The notes beneath the pieces were generated by a model that saw nothing but the letters and a program-made list of their open reading frames with translations, had not been told where the DNA came from and searched no databases. Below, in pieces: positions 15,230 to 25,151 of a stretch of 64,000 bases of DNA. This DNA comes from Sediminicola sp035798135 (GTDB lineage: Bacteria > Bacteroidota > Bacteroidia > Flavobacteriales > Flavobacteriaceae). The DNA lies in the NCBI GenBank assembly GCA_035798135.1, contig JAPFBR010000001.1, forward strand, positions 1 to 64,000, in the 5' to 3' direction. The first letter of the stretch is position 1; every line of letters starts with the position of its first letter. A program made the position numbers and the translations under genes.

Positions 15230-15526
15230 ATGATCCTAATAAAAATAGTAGGTCTATTTTTTCTTGCGGACTTCGTCACAGGAGTCTTTCACTTTACAGT
15301 AGACAGGTATGGGGCAATGAATGATAAGTACATGACAAAAACTGTCAACCTATTACTTATTCATCATAAAAATCCCTATGAAATTAATTCTCAATCCGAT
15401 TGGGAAGTTACCGGTAGGGTGTATAAAACTTCCGGTATTATCTTTTGCTTTAGTCTAATTTGGGGATTTTCCTGGGAAATACTGTATCATGACCATTTTA
15501 TAAAATCAAGTAATCCTGATGACTAA
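15230..15526 (+). CDS. Kua/CarF-type desaturase-like protein, short
   Basis: The 98 residues match the N-terminal part of Kua/CarF (plasmanylethanolamine desaturase) proteins: LFFLADFVTGVFHFTVDRYG holds the first histidine region and LLIHHKNPYEI the HH box. The family is normally about 180-250 residues with more histidines downstream, so this copy is truncated or a reduced relative. The stop at 15524-15526 is 24 nt before the next desaturase gene, and no matching continuation is seen in another frame. Activity is doubtful. Confidence 0.6.
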   Translation: MILIKIVGLFFLADFVTGVFHFTVDRYGAMNDKYMTKTVNLLLIHHKNPYEINSQSDWEVTGRVYKTSGIIFCFSLIWGFSWEILYHDHFIKSSNPDD

Positions 15527-15550
15527 ATTGGTCTTCACAACCCATACAAT

Positions 15551-16657
15551 ATGAACAAATTAAAATTTACTAAAGATAAGGGGTCTGAGTTTTATAAAGA
15601 GTTAAACGAAAAAATAGAACATTATTTTTTGAATAAGGGAATATCGAAGACAGGTAACAATACCATGATTTTTAAAATTATCCTTTATTTTGGTTCGGTC
15701 CTGTTGTTTTATGCTTTCATGATTACAAGCACAACGGTCATAGCGTTTTATATCTTTTACTTGTTCATGGGATTGGCTGTTCTACTTACGGCATTTAACG
15801 TCTCCCATGACGCCGCACATGGGGTTGCCGTAAAAAGTAAATATTGGAACAAACTGTTATTTTCACTTAGTTTTAATCTCCAAGGCAACAATGCCTATGT
15901 CTGGGGGAAAAACCACAATGAATCACATCACCTTTACACCAATATTGAGGGAAGTGATATTGATGTTCTCAACAACCCTGTTTTGAGAATGACATCTACC
16001 CAACCACTAAAATCGTTTCATAAATACCAATATCTCTATGCCCCTATATTGAGCCTTTTGTATTCTATTAATTGGTTTTTCTTCCGTGAAATTTTAATGT
16101 TGTTTAGAAAGTCCAGTAGGACAATCACAATTAATATCCCTTTTTCAGAGGTAGTAAAACTTATTCTTTTTAAACTGATCTATATAGGCTATATGTTGAT
16201 ATTACCGATGTATGTATTGCCTTTCGGAGTTGCCAATGTCCTTTTTGCTTTTATTCTAAATCACTTTATGGTTTCCATTATTTTTACCAGTGTTTTGGGC
16301 GTTTCACATTTGTCCGATTTTGTAGAACACCCTACCCCGGATAAGGACGGAAAATTACCCATGAGTTGGCCTACGTTACAAATGTGCACCTCTGTAGATT
16401 ACAATGCCAGTAGTGCTTTTTTGAACTGGACGTTAGGAGGATTTAATGCACACGCCATGCATCATATCCTGCCCAATATAAGCCATGTGCATTACCTGAA
16501 TATACTGCCCATCTTTGTTGATACAGCAAAAAAACATGATATTAATTACATGAATATGCCCTACGGGCAGGCACTAAGATCATATTTTCGTTTCCTATAT
16601 AAAATGGGGCACCAGCAATCAATAACACCTCTCACGTATGAAAGCAAGGCATCTTAA
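15551..16657 (+). CDS. Membrane fatty acid desaturase
   Basis: A 368-residue integral membrane diiron desaturase with all three histidine boxes: HDAAH (residues 86-90), HNESHH (122-127) and HAMHH near residue 305. Hydrophobic pairs of helices flank the boxes. The layout is that of acyl-lipid or acyl-CoA front-end-like desaturases (linoleoyl-CoA desaturase type in databases). It would introduce a double bond into membrane acyl chains. The start of the next desaturase overlaps its end by 20 nt, so the two genes are probably co-transcribed. Confidence 0.88.
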   Translation: MNKLKFTKDKGSEFYKELNEKIEHYFLNKGISKTGNNTMIFKIILYFGSVLLFYAFMITSTTVIAFYIFYLFMGLAVLLTAFNVSHDAAHGVAVKSKYWNKLLFSLSFNLQGNNAYVWGKNHNESHHLYTNIEGSDIDVLNNPVLRMTSTQPLKSFHKYQYLYAPILSLLYSINWFFFREILMLFRKSSRTITINIPFSEVVKLILFKLIYIGYMLILPMYVLPFGVANVLFAFILNHFMVSIIFTSVLGVSHLSDFVEHPTPDKDGKLPMSWPTLQMCTSVDYNASSAFLNWTLGGFNAHAMHHILPNISHVHYLNILPIFVDTAKKHDINYMNMPYGQALRSYFRFLYKMGHQQSITPLTYESKAS

Positions 16658-17699
16658 GGTCACAGCGCATTCTGATCTATTCAAGTCCATCTACAAGCAA
16701 ATTAACACAACACTTGTTATGGACAAGAAAAAGGCAAATCGATATTTTATGCTAAAAGCATTATTTTACTGCTCGCTAGCATCCATCAGCTACTTTTTGA
16801 TTTTCACGATAACCAACCCCGTTTTCTTTATTTTAAATTTTGTGTTATTCGGATTTATAGCCGTTTTACTTTGTTTCAATTTTGCTCACGACCTAAGCCA
16901 TCATTCAATTTTTAAACGTCCCTTTTGGGACAATTTGGTGTTTGAATTTATTTATACCTTGGTGGGCGCACATCCTGAGGCATGGAAAAAAAGACATGTC
17001 AACTCGCATCATTTTGCGCCAAACGTGGAACATTTCGATACAGACTTGGCCATTACAGGGCTAATTCGTGTATTGCCCAACAGCAACCTTAAATGGTACC
17101 ATAAATATCAATATCTCTATGCCCCATTGGCCTACATGTCTTATTCTATTTATTGGGTATTTATAAAAGACTTTGTAGTTCTTAAAAAATTCGCGCCTCA
17201 AAGTTTAAAACAGCGTATAAGATACTTTTCCACTTTTATTGCCGTAAAGTCATTCTACATTTTATATATGCTAATGCTACCTATTTTGTTTTCTCATCAA
17301 TCTATCTGGATAGTATTGGCTGCCTTCGTCTTTATGCATTTGATACAATCTTTATATACCCTATTCACTTTTTTTATTACACATCATGTGTCCGGATCCA
17401 ACTATCCTAAAGCCGATAATGAAGGTTTGATAGCTACATCTTGGTTCATGAACCAAATAAAAAGTTCAAATGATTTTTATCCTTTTAGCGATGTTGCAAA
17501 TTTTATTTTTGGTGGTGTAAACAATCATATTGCACATCACTTATTTCCCCATATCAATCATTATCATTATCCTAAACTAAACCTCATATTGTATGATACG
17601 CTTCTAAAAAACAATATCGTGCCAAACCAGACTACCTATATGGGCGGAGTTTTATCCCATTTAAAATTATTGAAAATGAGAGGTTTACAATTTAAATGA
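16638..17699 (+). CDS. Second membrane fatty acid desaturase
   Basis: A 353-residue paralogue of the preceding desaturase, with HDLSHH (84-89), HVNSHH (120-125) and HIAHH near residue 303. Shared phrases such as KYQYLYAPL show common ancestry, but the two are clearly divergent and likely act at different positions or on different chains. The first ATG overlaps the previous gene by 20 nt; a later ATG (MDKKKANRYF, residue 28) would remove the overlap. The 240 nt that follow contain no gene I can support. Confidence 0.88.
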   Translation: MKARHLKVTAHSDLFKSIYKQINTTLVMDKKKANRYFMLKALFYCSLASISYFLIFTITNPVFFILNFVLFGFIAVLLCFNFAHDLSHHSIFKRPFWDNLVFEFIYTLVGAHPEAWKKRHVNSHHFAPNVEHFDTDLAITGLIRVLPNSNLKWYHKYQYLYAPLAYMSYSIYWVFIKDFVVLKKFAPQSLKQRIRYFSTFIAVKSFYILYMLMLPILFSHQSIWIVLAAFVFMHLIQSLYTLFTFFITHHVSGSNYPKADNEGLIATSWFMNQIKSSNDFYPFSDVANFIFGGVNNHIAHHLFPHINHYHYPKLNLILYDTLLKNNIVPNQTTYMGGVLSHLKLLKMRGLQFK

Positions 17700-17940
17700 A
17701 AAGTTTATAATACTCAATCTATGTCATAGTAGCTTTCAGTTATTTACGCACCGTAACAAAGCGGCTGGCAGCAACTTTTTAGGTAATCTCAAAGATTTAT
17801 TGGATAATTCATGATTGTTTTTCAGCTTGTGGAAGATGCAAGATGTTGGCTCGGATAAAATAGTCGCAGAAGTAACAAGTCGGAAAAACAAAGGGCTTGC
17901 CATGGAAGGAAGGGCTAAAATCCATTATTTAGCACATCCA

Positions 17941-19227
17941 CTACAATTCTACAGTTTTGGGACCCAGATCCCCTTTGGGTTTCCCTATCCCTAAACGACG
18001 CACCTGAATTCCAATCAGAGGACCTGCGAGAATGGAAGATAAAAGCGCTGAAAATACTATGGCCACAAATATAGCCTGCCCTATGAGTTCCAACTCAATT
18101 GCGAGTGTAGCAACCACAATCTCCATGGCCCCTCCCGGAATAAAGATCAAACCCATTAAAACAGAAGTTTTCTGGGACTGTTTGCCCAATTTTGCCCCTA
18201 GCCAAGCCCCCGCAAATTTTCCAAAAATAGCCACTGTACAAAAGAGTACTGTAGGCCACAATTCCAAACCAACCAAGAAATCTATCTTAAGGCCAAGGGT
18301 GGCAAAAAAGAGGGGCACAAAAATGGCGTGCAAGGTGTCCGACACGCTGTTGCGGAGATCCTCAGTGACCCTTTTGGCGCTTCCCGCCATGGTACCGGCC
18401 AGGAAGAATCCCAGAATGGCATGGATTCCCATCCATTGTGTGATGGCCCCACAAAGCAAACCAACACTCACAATAAGGGTCTGTGCCGCTGCGGGCTGTG
18501 GTAACGATGTAGCTTGGACACGCCTTATGGCAAAATTCAATATATTGGCTCCAATAGCAATACTTAGGGCGATAAAGCCTATTACCATTAATGCCTTGCC
18601 TCCCAGATCAATAACACTCATGGAATGGGCAGTTACCAAGGACATCACCACAGTAAACAATAACCATCCAAAAATATCATTGATCGCACAGGCCGAAAGA
18701 GCTAGGGAGGCCTCGGGCGTTTTGTTGATGCCAAGATCCCCTAAGGCACGGGCCACCACGGTTATAGCCGTGATAGATCCTGCTACGGACAAAAATAGTG
18801 GGAATGAGAGTGCCGTTGCCGCATCACCCCAATAGATAGGGTCCAAAGTACTGAATACAGGATAACCAATAGCGATGGGAAACAGCACCCCAACGATACC
18901 GATAAGGATGGAGGCACGGCCACTACGGAGCGCATGCTGTACATTTACATGAAAGCCCGAAGAGAGCAAAAGAAAGAAGACCCCCAGCCAAGAAACCGTT
19001 TCCAACATGATGTACTGAGTTTCATTATGGGGAAAGAGCATATTTTGTAATTCTGGAGCTACCCGTCCGAAGAATGTGGGACCCAATATGACGCCGGCCA
19101 GAATCTCACCTGCAATGGCAGGAATCTTCATGGACTCACAGAGCACACCTAGGGTCCGTGCCAACCCAAGGAGAACAAGGATTTGCACTAGAAAAAGTAG
19201 GATGTGGCTTTCGCTTAGGTAATGCAC
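17941..19227 (-). CDS. Cation:proton antiporter (CPA2/Kef type)
   Basis: A 428-residue membrane protein of about 12 helices with the Na+/H+ exchanger domain. LAGVILGPTFFGR near residue 45 is the usual glycine-rich loop and ACAINDIFGWLLF (about 179-191) contains the conserved acidic residue of the ion site. There is no C-terminal TrkA domain, so it is a transport core only. The next gene on the same strand, after 180 nt, is a universal stress protein, a common neighbour. Base composition is visibly richer in G and C than in the cassette array. Confidence 0.88.
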   Translation of the reverse strand: MHYLSESHILLFLVQILVLLGLARTLGVLCESMKIPAIAGEILAGVILGPTFFGRVAPELQNMLFPHNETQYIMLETVSWLGVFFLLLSSGFHVNVQHALRSGRASILIGIVGVLFPIAIGYPVFSTLDPIYWGDAATALSFPLFLSVAGSITAITVVARALGDLGINKTPEASLALSACAINDIFGWLLFTVVMSLVTAHSMSVIDLGGKALMVIGFIALSIAIGANILNFAIRRVQATSLPQPAAAQTLIVSVGLLCGAITQWMGIHAILGFFLAGTMAGSAKRVTEDLRNSVSDTLHAIFVPLFFATLGLKIDFLVGLELWPTVLFCTVAIFGKFAGAWLGAKLGKQSQKTSVLMGLIFIPGGAMEIVVATLAIELELIGQAIFVAIVFSALLSSILAGPLIGIQVRRLGIGKPKGDLGPKTVEL

Positions 19228-19408
19228 GTCAGTTTTTTAACCAGTTGGACTTTATTTATGGCATCGTAGCATCTTCGATCATAGAAATCCACAGATCTGC
19301 AACACCCTATTTTTTGCCATCGCATTCTTGAGGAATACATGGTTTTTTATGCCTGTGAGTGGAGAAACCTGATATGCGCACCCCTTTCATTCCACGATTA
19401 AAAATCTA

Positions 19409-20230
19409 TTACTCCTTTTGGAACGTTAGCAGCGGTATTCTGGTTTGGAATGCCGTATTTTGAGTGACACTCTTTTGAAATACCTTTTCTAATAAGTTGG
19501 TATGATGGGTGAACATCACAACCATATCGGCCTCTACAACTGTAGTAAATTTGTTGATCCCTTCAATAATAGAGCTGCTTTTAAATTCCCTGAACTTTAT
19601 TTTTTGATAGGAAAAATCTTTTCTAAGTCGCTCTTCCTCCTCTTCCAAGTCTCCTTCAAAACCCTCCTTGCCCCTATTGATATGAAGGATATGTATCCAT
19701 GAATCCATTAATTTCGCAAAAGGGATAACAGAAGCAATCTCCTCCTTAATATGCTGAAGGTCGCTAGAATACACCATATGCCCAAGGCCTTTATAGTCCG
19801 CAAATTCGGGAATGGTCAGGACAGGTATGCTGCTGTTTTCTATGATACCGGTGGCATTACTTCCGAAGAAAACCTTTTTTAGACCACTGGCCCCTTTGGT
19901 TCCTATACAGATCAAATTGATCTTATTTTCCAATGCGGCTATTTCTACCGCCTTTCCTATGGAAGAGCTGTGAATAATTTTATAGCTTATATCGATCTTA
20001 TGGCTATTGTCTTTTTTGATAGACGCCACAAGTTCTTTCATGCCCTCCTCGGAACTGGTTTTTATAGCCTCCCCAAGTTTTTTGGAACCTATTCTAGCCA
20101 TTCCGGGTGCATTGATGTCTATTATGTGAAGTAAAATAAGGGCAACCTCTGTGTGCTTACTAAAATGTACCGCATACCGGATGGCTACCTTTGATAATTC
20201 GGAGAAATCTGTTGGTATTAAAATTCTCAT
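19409..20230 (-). CDS. Universal stress protein (tandem UspA domains)
   Basis: A 273-residue protein with two UspA-like halves. The first begins MRILIPTDFSELSKVAIRYA and contains the ATP-loop pattern GTKGASGLKKVFFGSNA (residues about 112-128). The second half lacks a clear ATP motif, as usual for Bacteroidota tandem Usp proteins. It lies upstream of the antiporter gene on the same strand, which may link it to ion or stress response. Confidence 0.9.
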   Translation of the reverse strand: MRILIPTDFSELSKVAIRYAVHFSKHTEVALILLHIIDINAPGMARIGSKKLGEAIKTSSEEGMKELVASIKKDNSHKIDISYKIIHSSSIGKAVEIAALENKINLICIGTKGASGLKKVFFGSNATGIIENSSIPVLTIPEFADYKGLGHMVYSSDLQHIKEEIASVIPFAKLMDSWIHILHINRGKEGFEGDLEEEEERLRKDFSYQKIKFREFKSSSIIEGINKFTTVVEADMVVMFTHHTNLLEKVFQKSVTQNTAFQTRIPLLTFQKE

Positions 20231-20532
20231 AGTATACTGTTTTTAGGTTCGATACTTAAAATTATCCTACTGTTTATTTGTATCCTATGACATCCATCAT
20301 AGAACGAACACGTATGGGGAAATGGGCATGATACACCAATCCTATTTTACGCGTTTTATTGAATAGGGGCTCCTTAAAAACCCATTTTATTGTTATGAAT
20401 CCCAGTAGGTCTGGCATAACCCTTTTATACTATTTTAAAAGTATTTACAGAGTTAGAAAACCAATTAAAAGAATAAATTGGCACCACAGATCAATGCCCA
20501 GGTCCCTGAAGGAATTTAAAAATTTATTGTCG

Positions 20533-21372
20533 TCAACTTCTAAATTCGTGTAACGCCAGTATTGGAATAGTGCTATGATAGCCAAGATTCTTTACCATTG
20601 GTCGCGATAAGATCATTCCAAAGAAGCTGTGTTTTTTATTCCTAAAGGCTATCATATCACTACCTCGACTTTGTATGAATGAGTTAATTCCCTTTTGCAC
20701 ATCTTTATTTTTTAAGGTATGAAAAGAGTAGTCCAGTCCTTCAAAATAATCTTTCAATAGGTTTTGATGATTTATTTGGTCTGCATCCAGACGTTCATCT
20801 TTTTTGATGACATTTACTATGGCAATTGAAGAATTGGAGATTTTTGCTATATCGACCAAGTACTGAAATTGCCGTCTTTTAATACTTGATCTGTAGTTCG
20901 TTGGATATACAATTTCTTTAATTTCTTTATAGTTCGTCATTGCCGGTATAGCGAGTACCGGACAGTTTCTGATTTCTTCCATGGCCAGTACGGTTTGACC
21001 TCCATAGATTTCCAATCGGGAATCGGTTGCTCCCTTGGTGCCCATAACCACCAAATCTATGTCCTGCTTATCAATAATGTTCTTCAAGGTGTCTATTAAG
21101 GTCCCGCATTCAGAGATTTTTCGGAATTTATGGTTCTTGGCATTATCGCCATCTGAAATCTGTTCAAGGGTAAGTTTCAAGCCGCCGATCGATTTTTTAT
21201 TCGATTCCTCCAAATCCCTGCTAATGCCAATCTCCAGAGTATAGCCTTCTACCCTATAGGTATTGAGAATATAAAATTCACAGGTTTCGTTCTTAAATAG
21301 GTCAATAGCATAATCAATTGCGTTTTGAGCATTATTTGAGAAATCTGTAGGACAAAGTATTCTTCGTTTCAT
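20533..21372 (-). CDS. Universal stress protein (tandem UspA domains), second copy
   Basis: A 279-residue tandem Usp protein. I start it at MKRRILCPTDFS, because the 30 in-frame residues upstream do not look like Usp sequence. The first domain has VVMGTKGATDSRLEIYGG, the usual ATP-loop region. The second half is degenerate. It is related to but distinct from the copy at 19409, with 300 nt between them that hold no gene. Confidence 0.88.
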   Translation of the reverse strand: MKRRILCPTDFSNNAQNAIDYAIDLFKNETCEFYILNTYRVEGYTLEIGISRDLEESNKKSIGGLKLTLEQISDGDNAKNHKFRKISECGTLIDTLKNIIDKQDIDLVVMGTKGATDSRLEIYGGQTVLAMEEIRNCPVLAIPAMTNYKEIKEIVYPTNYRSSIKRRQFQYLVDIAKISNSSIAIVNVIKKDERLDADQINHQNLLKDYFEGLDYSFHTLKNKDVQKGINSFIQSRGSDMIAFRNKKHSFFGMILSRPMVKNLGYHSTIPILALHEFRS

Positions 21373-21482
21373 AATTAAGAATATTGAAATCTGTGTCCTG
21401 AAATATATTTTTTTAATAAAGAGACAACAATGATATTTGTCAGTCCAATGGGGGTAAAACATGTGGAAACAAAATTTTATTA

Positions 21483-21615
21483 GCGCTAATAGTGCCTATA
21501 ATTCTGTTCTGCCTTTTTCAAAAGATTAAATTCATTACCTTGAATCTGTTTCAATTCTGATTTTGAAATATCCTGCCGGATATCCCAAGCCGAGTTCATA
21601 GTTTAATGGTTGTAA
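21483..21615 (+). repeat. Eroded attC-like site
   Basis: CTATAATTCTG at about 21495 faces CGAGTTCATAG, and the interior resembles site 3 (ATCCTGCCGGATATCCCAAGCCGAG). The right box is GTTGTAA at 21609-21615, followed by CATATTTGAA as in other cassette starts. The left box is unclear. Confidence 0.55.
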
Positions 21616-21654
21616 CATATTTGAATACAGCAATGGCATCAATATGGATGTAGT

Positions 21655-22338
21655 CTAAAAAACTCTATAAAGCGTTGTTACAATAACTCCTTCACAATGA
21701 TTTAGAATAACAGACAATAATTGTTTTTCTTCTTTTACCTTAAAATTAAATGGAGGAGCTAATATGTCTAAACCACTTTGCTTTTTTAGTCTAATCCCTT
21801 GTCCTGAAATAATCTCTTTATTGGGTGTAAAATCCCCTTCGGGCAAATGCTCTGTCAAAATCACATATTTAAAATCAGTTAACTTGCTCACTATATTTTG
21901 CACTTCGGCATTTGATAAGTGTTGTAGTACCTGTCTTAATATAGCACAATCCCCGGACGGCAAATTATCCATTGCGATATCCAAACATTGGAATTCTAAA
22001 TTGTCTCCCTTAAATTTTTCCTTATTATGCGCTATAAGGTCTGGAACTATATCTACCGCAACATATTTCTCCGTATGCTTTACCAATTCCTTTCCTACAT
22101 TAAAATCTCCGCAACCTAAATCACATACCACAAGTGGGTTTTTAAAAGAAGTCAAAAATGATGTTAGTACCTCTACATATGGATGTACTATCTCAGGGTG
22201 ATGCGATCCTAAACCTGAATAAAAGTCAGATTTGCTACCTCCCCAAAGTTTCATTGCATAAACCTGTTCCATAGCATCTTTGGTTGGCCAAGGCTTCTTT
22301 ATTCTTTTGGTTCGATCTCCTTTCTTCATCATATCCAC
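21655..22338 (-). CDS. SAM-dependent methyltransferase, encoded against the cassette direction
   Basis: A 227-residue class I methyltransferase. VVCDLGCGDFNVGKELVKH (about residues 70-88) is the SAM-binding motif I, YVAVDIVPDLIAHN the acidic loop, and RQVLQHLSNAEV the region after motif IV. The substrate is unknown. It lies between two eroded attC-like sites and on the opposite strand to them, with start box GTTGTAA at 21609 and a possible end box TTACGAT at 22402 (5 of 7). Confidence 0.82.
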   Translation of the reverse strand: MDMMKKGDRTKRIKKPWPTKDAMEQVYAMKLWGGSKSDFYSGLGSHHPEIVHPYVEVLTSFLTSFKNPLVVCDLGCGDFNVGKELVKHTEKYVAVDIVPDLIAHNKEKFKGDNLEFQCLDIAMDNLPSGDCAILRQVLQHLSNAEVQNIVSKLTDFKYVILTEHLPEGDFTPNKEIISGQGIRLKKQSGLDILAPPFNFKVKEEKQLLSVILNHCEGVIVTTLYRVF

Positions 22339-22401
22339 TCTCTTGGTCTAACCTAAATATATACTATATAAAACTGACAAATCATTAAACAAAAAAACGT
22401 T

Positions 22402-22541
22402 TTACGATATGGCCTAAAAACCATTGTTTGGCATCTTTACTGCCATTCAAAAGTTTTCGTACATTTAATACGGCCCGAAAGTATAGCTCGATTTCATTAA
22501 CATCAAATCTCAACAACGAATTCTTAGCCTACCCGTCCTGT
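22402..22541 (+). repeat. Eroded attC-like site
   Basis: The left arm GGCCTAAAAACCATTGTTTGGC and right arm AACAACGAATTCTTAGCCTACC form the same palindrome as the site at 29382, with a near-identical interior (TTCAAAAGTTTTCGTACATT). The right box is degenerate (GTCCTGT for GTTGTGT). Confidence 0.7.
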
Positions 22542-22556
22542 GTAATTAGAAAGAAT

Positions 22557-23723
22557 ATGAACAAAATACTTTTCACCCTTATACTATTCTCAATTTGCAA
22601 CAAGAGTATTGCACAAACAGTTGAAACAAAAAATCTAGAAGGAATAGACTTTTATATTCACAAAGAGGTCACCAATGCAAATGGCGAAGTAGAGCAAGAA
22701 CTCATTGAATTATGGCAAAATTATATTTCAAATGGTAATTTTCAAGATGTAAAATCTCCGTATTGGTCATTCAAAAATATGAAAGTTCCCGATGAAAACC
22801 TTTGGGCAATTGATATAGTGAATCTCAAGAAAAAGGAATATACGGTTCAATGCAAAATAATTGGAATTTTTGAGGTTGAAAATGGTTACTGGTCTTTGAT
22901 AAGTTCATTCTCTCATATAGATAAATCTGGAGAAATACATATTGATGTTATATCATCAGTCTATGCAACAAAAATTAATGGGCAATATTTGCTGATTAGT
23001 AGTGCAGAATATTTAAAATCTGTATTTGAGCACCATAGAGTAGGAAATATCAATTATTACGTCCACCCATTTCACAAATTCAAATTAGCGGAAGCTGAAC
23101 AGATGAACGAATTTAATTTAGAAATGGCAAAAGAATTTGGAGTAGAACCTCTTGAATTTGATTATTTCGTGGCGAGTAATGCAAGAGATATTGCTCGAAC
23201 TTGGGGGTATGAATATATGAATCGCATGTACAACCCAAGTGGAAAAGGAGGAATAGCAAGTTGGAGAAATATGATAATATATTCAGGGAATAATAATTCT
23301 TATTTTCCTCATGAATTGGTTCATCTTTATACTTATCATGTTGTTCCCAAAGACCCACACCTTTGGGTTGGCGAAGGTATTGCCACCTTCTACGCAGGCA
23401 CTTCTACTTACTCTTTTCATGAACACATGCTAAAGTTAAAGGTGTTTTTAGCTAAAAATCCTGAATACGCTTTATCTGATATTTCAGAACTCAAAAAAAC
23501 TATTCCCAATGGAGAGCATAAATCGGATTTCCGCTATGTAATTGGAGCGTTGCTTATGAAGAATATCTACGGGAGAGAAGGAATAAAAGGCTTAATAGAA
23601 TCATTAAAATATGGGACTACAGAAGCAGACTTTTACCTACTAATTGAAGATAAATTGGGTGTGACAAAAGATGAATTTGATCAATACATAAAAAATGAAA
23701 TGAAAATCTACTCAGAACAATAA
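22557..23723 (+). CDS. Secreted gluzincin-type metallopeptidase (MA-like)
   Basis: From the ATG at 22557 the protein has 388 residues with a signal peptide (ILFTLILFSICNKSIAQ, cut near residue 20). The zinc motif HELVH lies at residues 252-256, and WVGEGIATFYAG supplies the third ligand E273, the gluzincin arrangement. An N-terminal SnoaL/NTF2-like part may precede the catalytic part. The open frame extends upstream, but those 43 codons lie inside the recombination site. Exported peptidase; substrate unknown. Confidence 0.75.
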   Translation: MNKILFTLILFSICNKSIAQTVETKNLEGIDFYIHKEVTNANGEVEQELIELWQNYISNGNFQDVKSPYWSFKNMKVPDENLWAIDIVNLKKKEYTVQCKIIGIFEVENGYWSLISSFSHIDKSGEIHIDVISSVYATKINGQYLLISSAEYLKSVFEHHRVGNINYYVHPFHKFKLAEAEQMNEFNLEMAKEFGVEPLEFDYFVASNARDIARTWGYEYMNRMYNPSGKGGIASWRNMIIYSGNNNSYFPHELVHLYTYHVVPKDPHLWVGEGIATFYAGTSTYSFHEHMLKLKVFLAKNPEYALSDISELKKTIPNGEHKSDFRYVIGALLMKNIYGREGIKGLIESLKYGTTEADFYLLIEDKLGVTKDEFDQYIKNEMKIYSEQ

Positions 23724-23846
23724 CTTAGGCATTTATGCTGGCTAAACACCATCACCCCGCATTGTTGCAACGTTACCCACAATTTTAAAAATCCTAAATG
23801 GGATTATTAGACATATTTAAGAAAACTAACTCTACATTTCCCGAAA

Positions 23847-25151
23847 ATGAGCTGGAAAAAACATTTAGCAATATTCTCTGTATTAACAATATTATTAGTC
23901 TATGGCTGCTTCGTAGTAAAAAGTGAATATTTTAACCATCCATATCCAAATATCATAGAATACATAGCCTCCATTTTTTTGCTGGCTTATACTATCATCT
24001 TGTTGTTTTGGAAAAAGAATCGTAAAAAAAAAGTAATGTTAGGAGGAAGTTTTATTGTTATTTTAATGATATCAATAAACGTGTTGAACTATTTTAATGA
24101 ATGGCATCCTGTAGGTTTAAATTTACCTTTCAATTCCTCCCAATCATTTAGAATTAATCATGAACCATATGAATGGCCGCAGGGAAAGCCAGAAGAAATC
24201 TATAATGATACGGTTAAACTAAACAAATATTATTCAAAAATAGAGAAGTGGCACCGATTGAGAGGTTTATTGGTTGTACAAGATGACAAACTTATAATTG
24301 AAAAATATTTTGATGGAGCTAATTTGTACGATGCTTACAATGTACATTCGGTAACTAAATCTATTACTTCTGCATTGGTTGGAATTGCCATTGATAAGGG
24401 AATTATTCCATCAGAAGAGGAAAAGGTGATGAAGTATTTTCCTGAATATCAAAATCAGGTAGATAGTCTAAAAAATGTAATTACACTTAAACATTTGTTA
24501 ACAATGAAAGGTGGATTTGCTCATTGGGATGCGTACTCAACACCAAAAGAATGCATAGTTGATATCGACATAAATAAAACCCCCGGCACAAATTTCAAAT
24601 ACTTTACGGGATCTCAAGCTCTATTATCTGCCATAATTACTAAATCAAGTAAACAAACGACTAAAGATTTTGCTCGTGAACATTTTCTGGAGCCCATTGG
24701 AGTAAAAAATGGTTTTTGGAGATTACAAGATGGTTATTACTGTGGAGGTGGAGAATCATATTACACAGCGAGAGATTTGGCAAGAATCGGGCAGGTATAT
24801 CTGAACAAGGGCAAGGTCAATTCAAAACAAATAGTTAGCGAAGAATGGATAGAAAAATCGTTTACCAACTATACCGAATCCAGTAATGATTTTAGAACAC
24901 TAGACGACTATATTGAAGTGGGTTACGGATACTGTTGGTGGTTATTAGACTACCAAGGCCATAAAATCTACACTGCCAGAGGTAAAGGCGGACAATACTT
25001 AATGGTAATTCCTGAAATAAATACTGTTGTAGTTATTATTCAGGAATGGAATTTAAAGAAAGAGTTTGAGATGGAGAATAATTTGCTGTGTGATCTATTG
25101 GCTATTTTGTTAAATAATACTAAAAACAGTGCACAACAACGTATCCTATGA
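23847..25151 (+). CDS. Membrane-anchored serine hydrolase, beta-lactamase-like
   Basis: A 434-residue protein with three N-terminal membrane helices (about 6-24, 37-55, 64-82) and a class C beta-lactamase/DD-peptidase-like domain. The SxxK motif is SVTK with S168 and K171, and GYGYCWW and ARGKGGQYL fit the later motifs. The last codons (after about 25130) run into the recombination site, whose box GCACAAC begins at 25131. The start overlaps, in another frame, the beginning of an SseB-like reading frame (see findings). Confidence 0.8.
   Translation: MSWKKHLAIFSVLTILLVYGCFVVKSEYFNHPYPNIIEYIASIFLLAYTIILLFWKKNRKKKVMLGGSFIVILMISINVLNYFNEWHPVGLNLPFNSSQSFRINHEPYEWPQGKPEEIYNDTVKLNKYYSKIEKWHRLRGLLVVQDDKLIIEKYFDGANLYDAYNVHSVTKSITSALVGIAIDKGIIPSEEEKVMKYFPEYQNQVDSLKNVITLKHLLTMKGGFAHWDAYSTPKECIVDIDINKTPGTNFKYFTGSQALLSAIITKSSKQTTKDFAREHFLEPIGVKNGFWRLQDGYYCGGGESYYTARDLARIGQVYLNKGKVNSKQIVSEEWIEKSFTNYTESSNDFRTLDDYIEVGYGYCWWLLDYQGHKIYTARGKGGQYLMVIPEINTVVVIIQEWNLKKEFEMENNLLCDLLAILLNNTKNSAQQRIL

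Noticed and set aside
18032..18835. A long + strand open frame of 267 codons
   Set aside because: It lies entirely within the minus-strand antiporter gene and its product is low-complexity without family features; it is a shadow frame.
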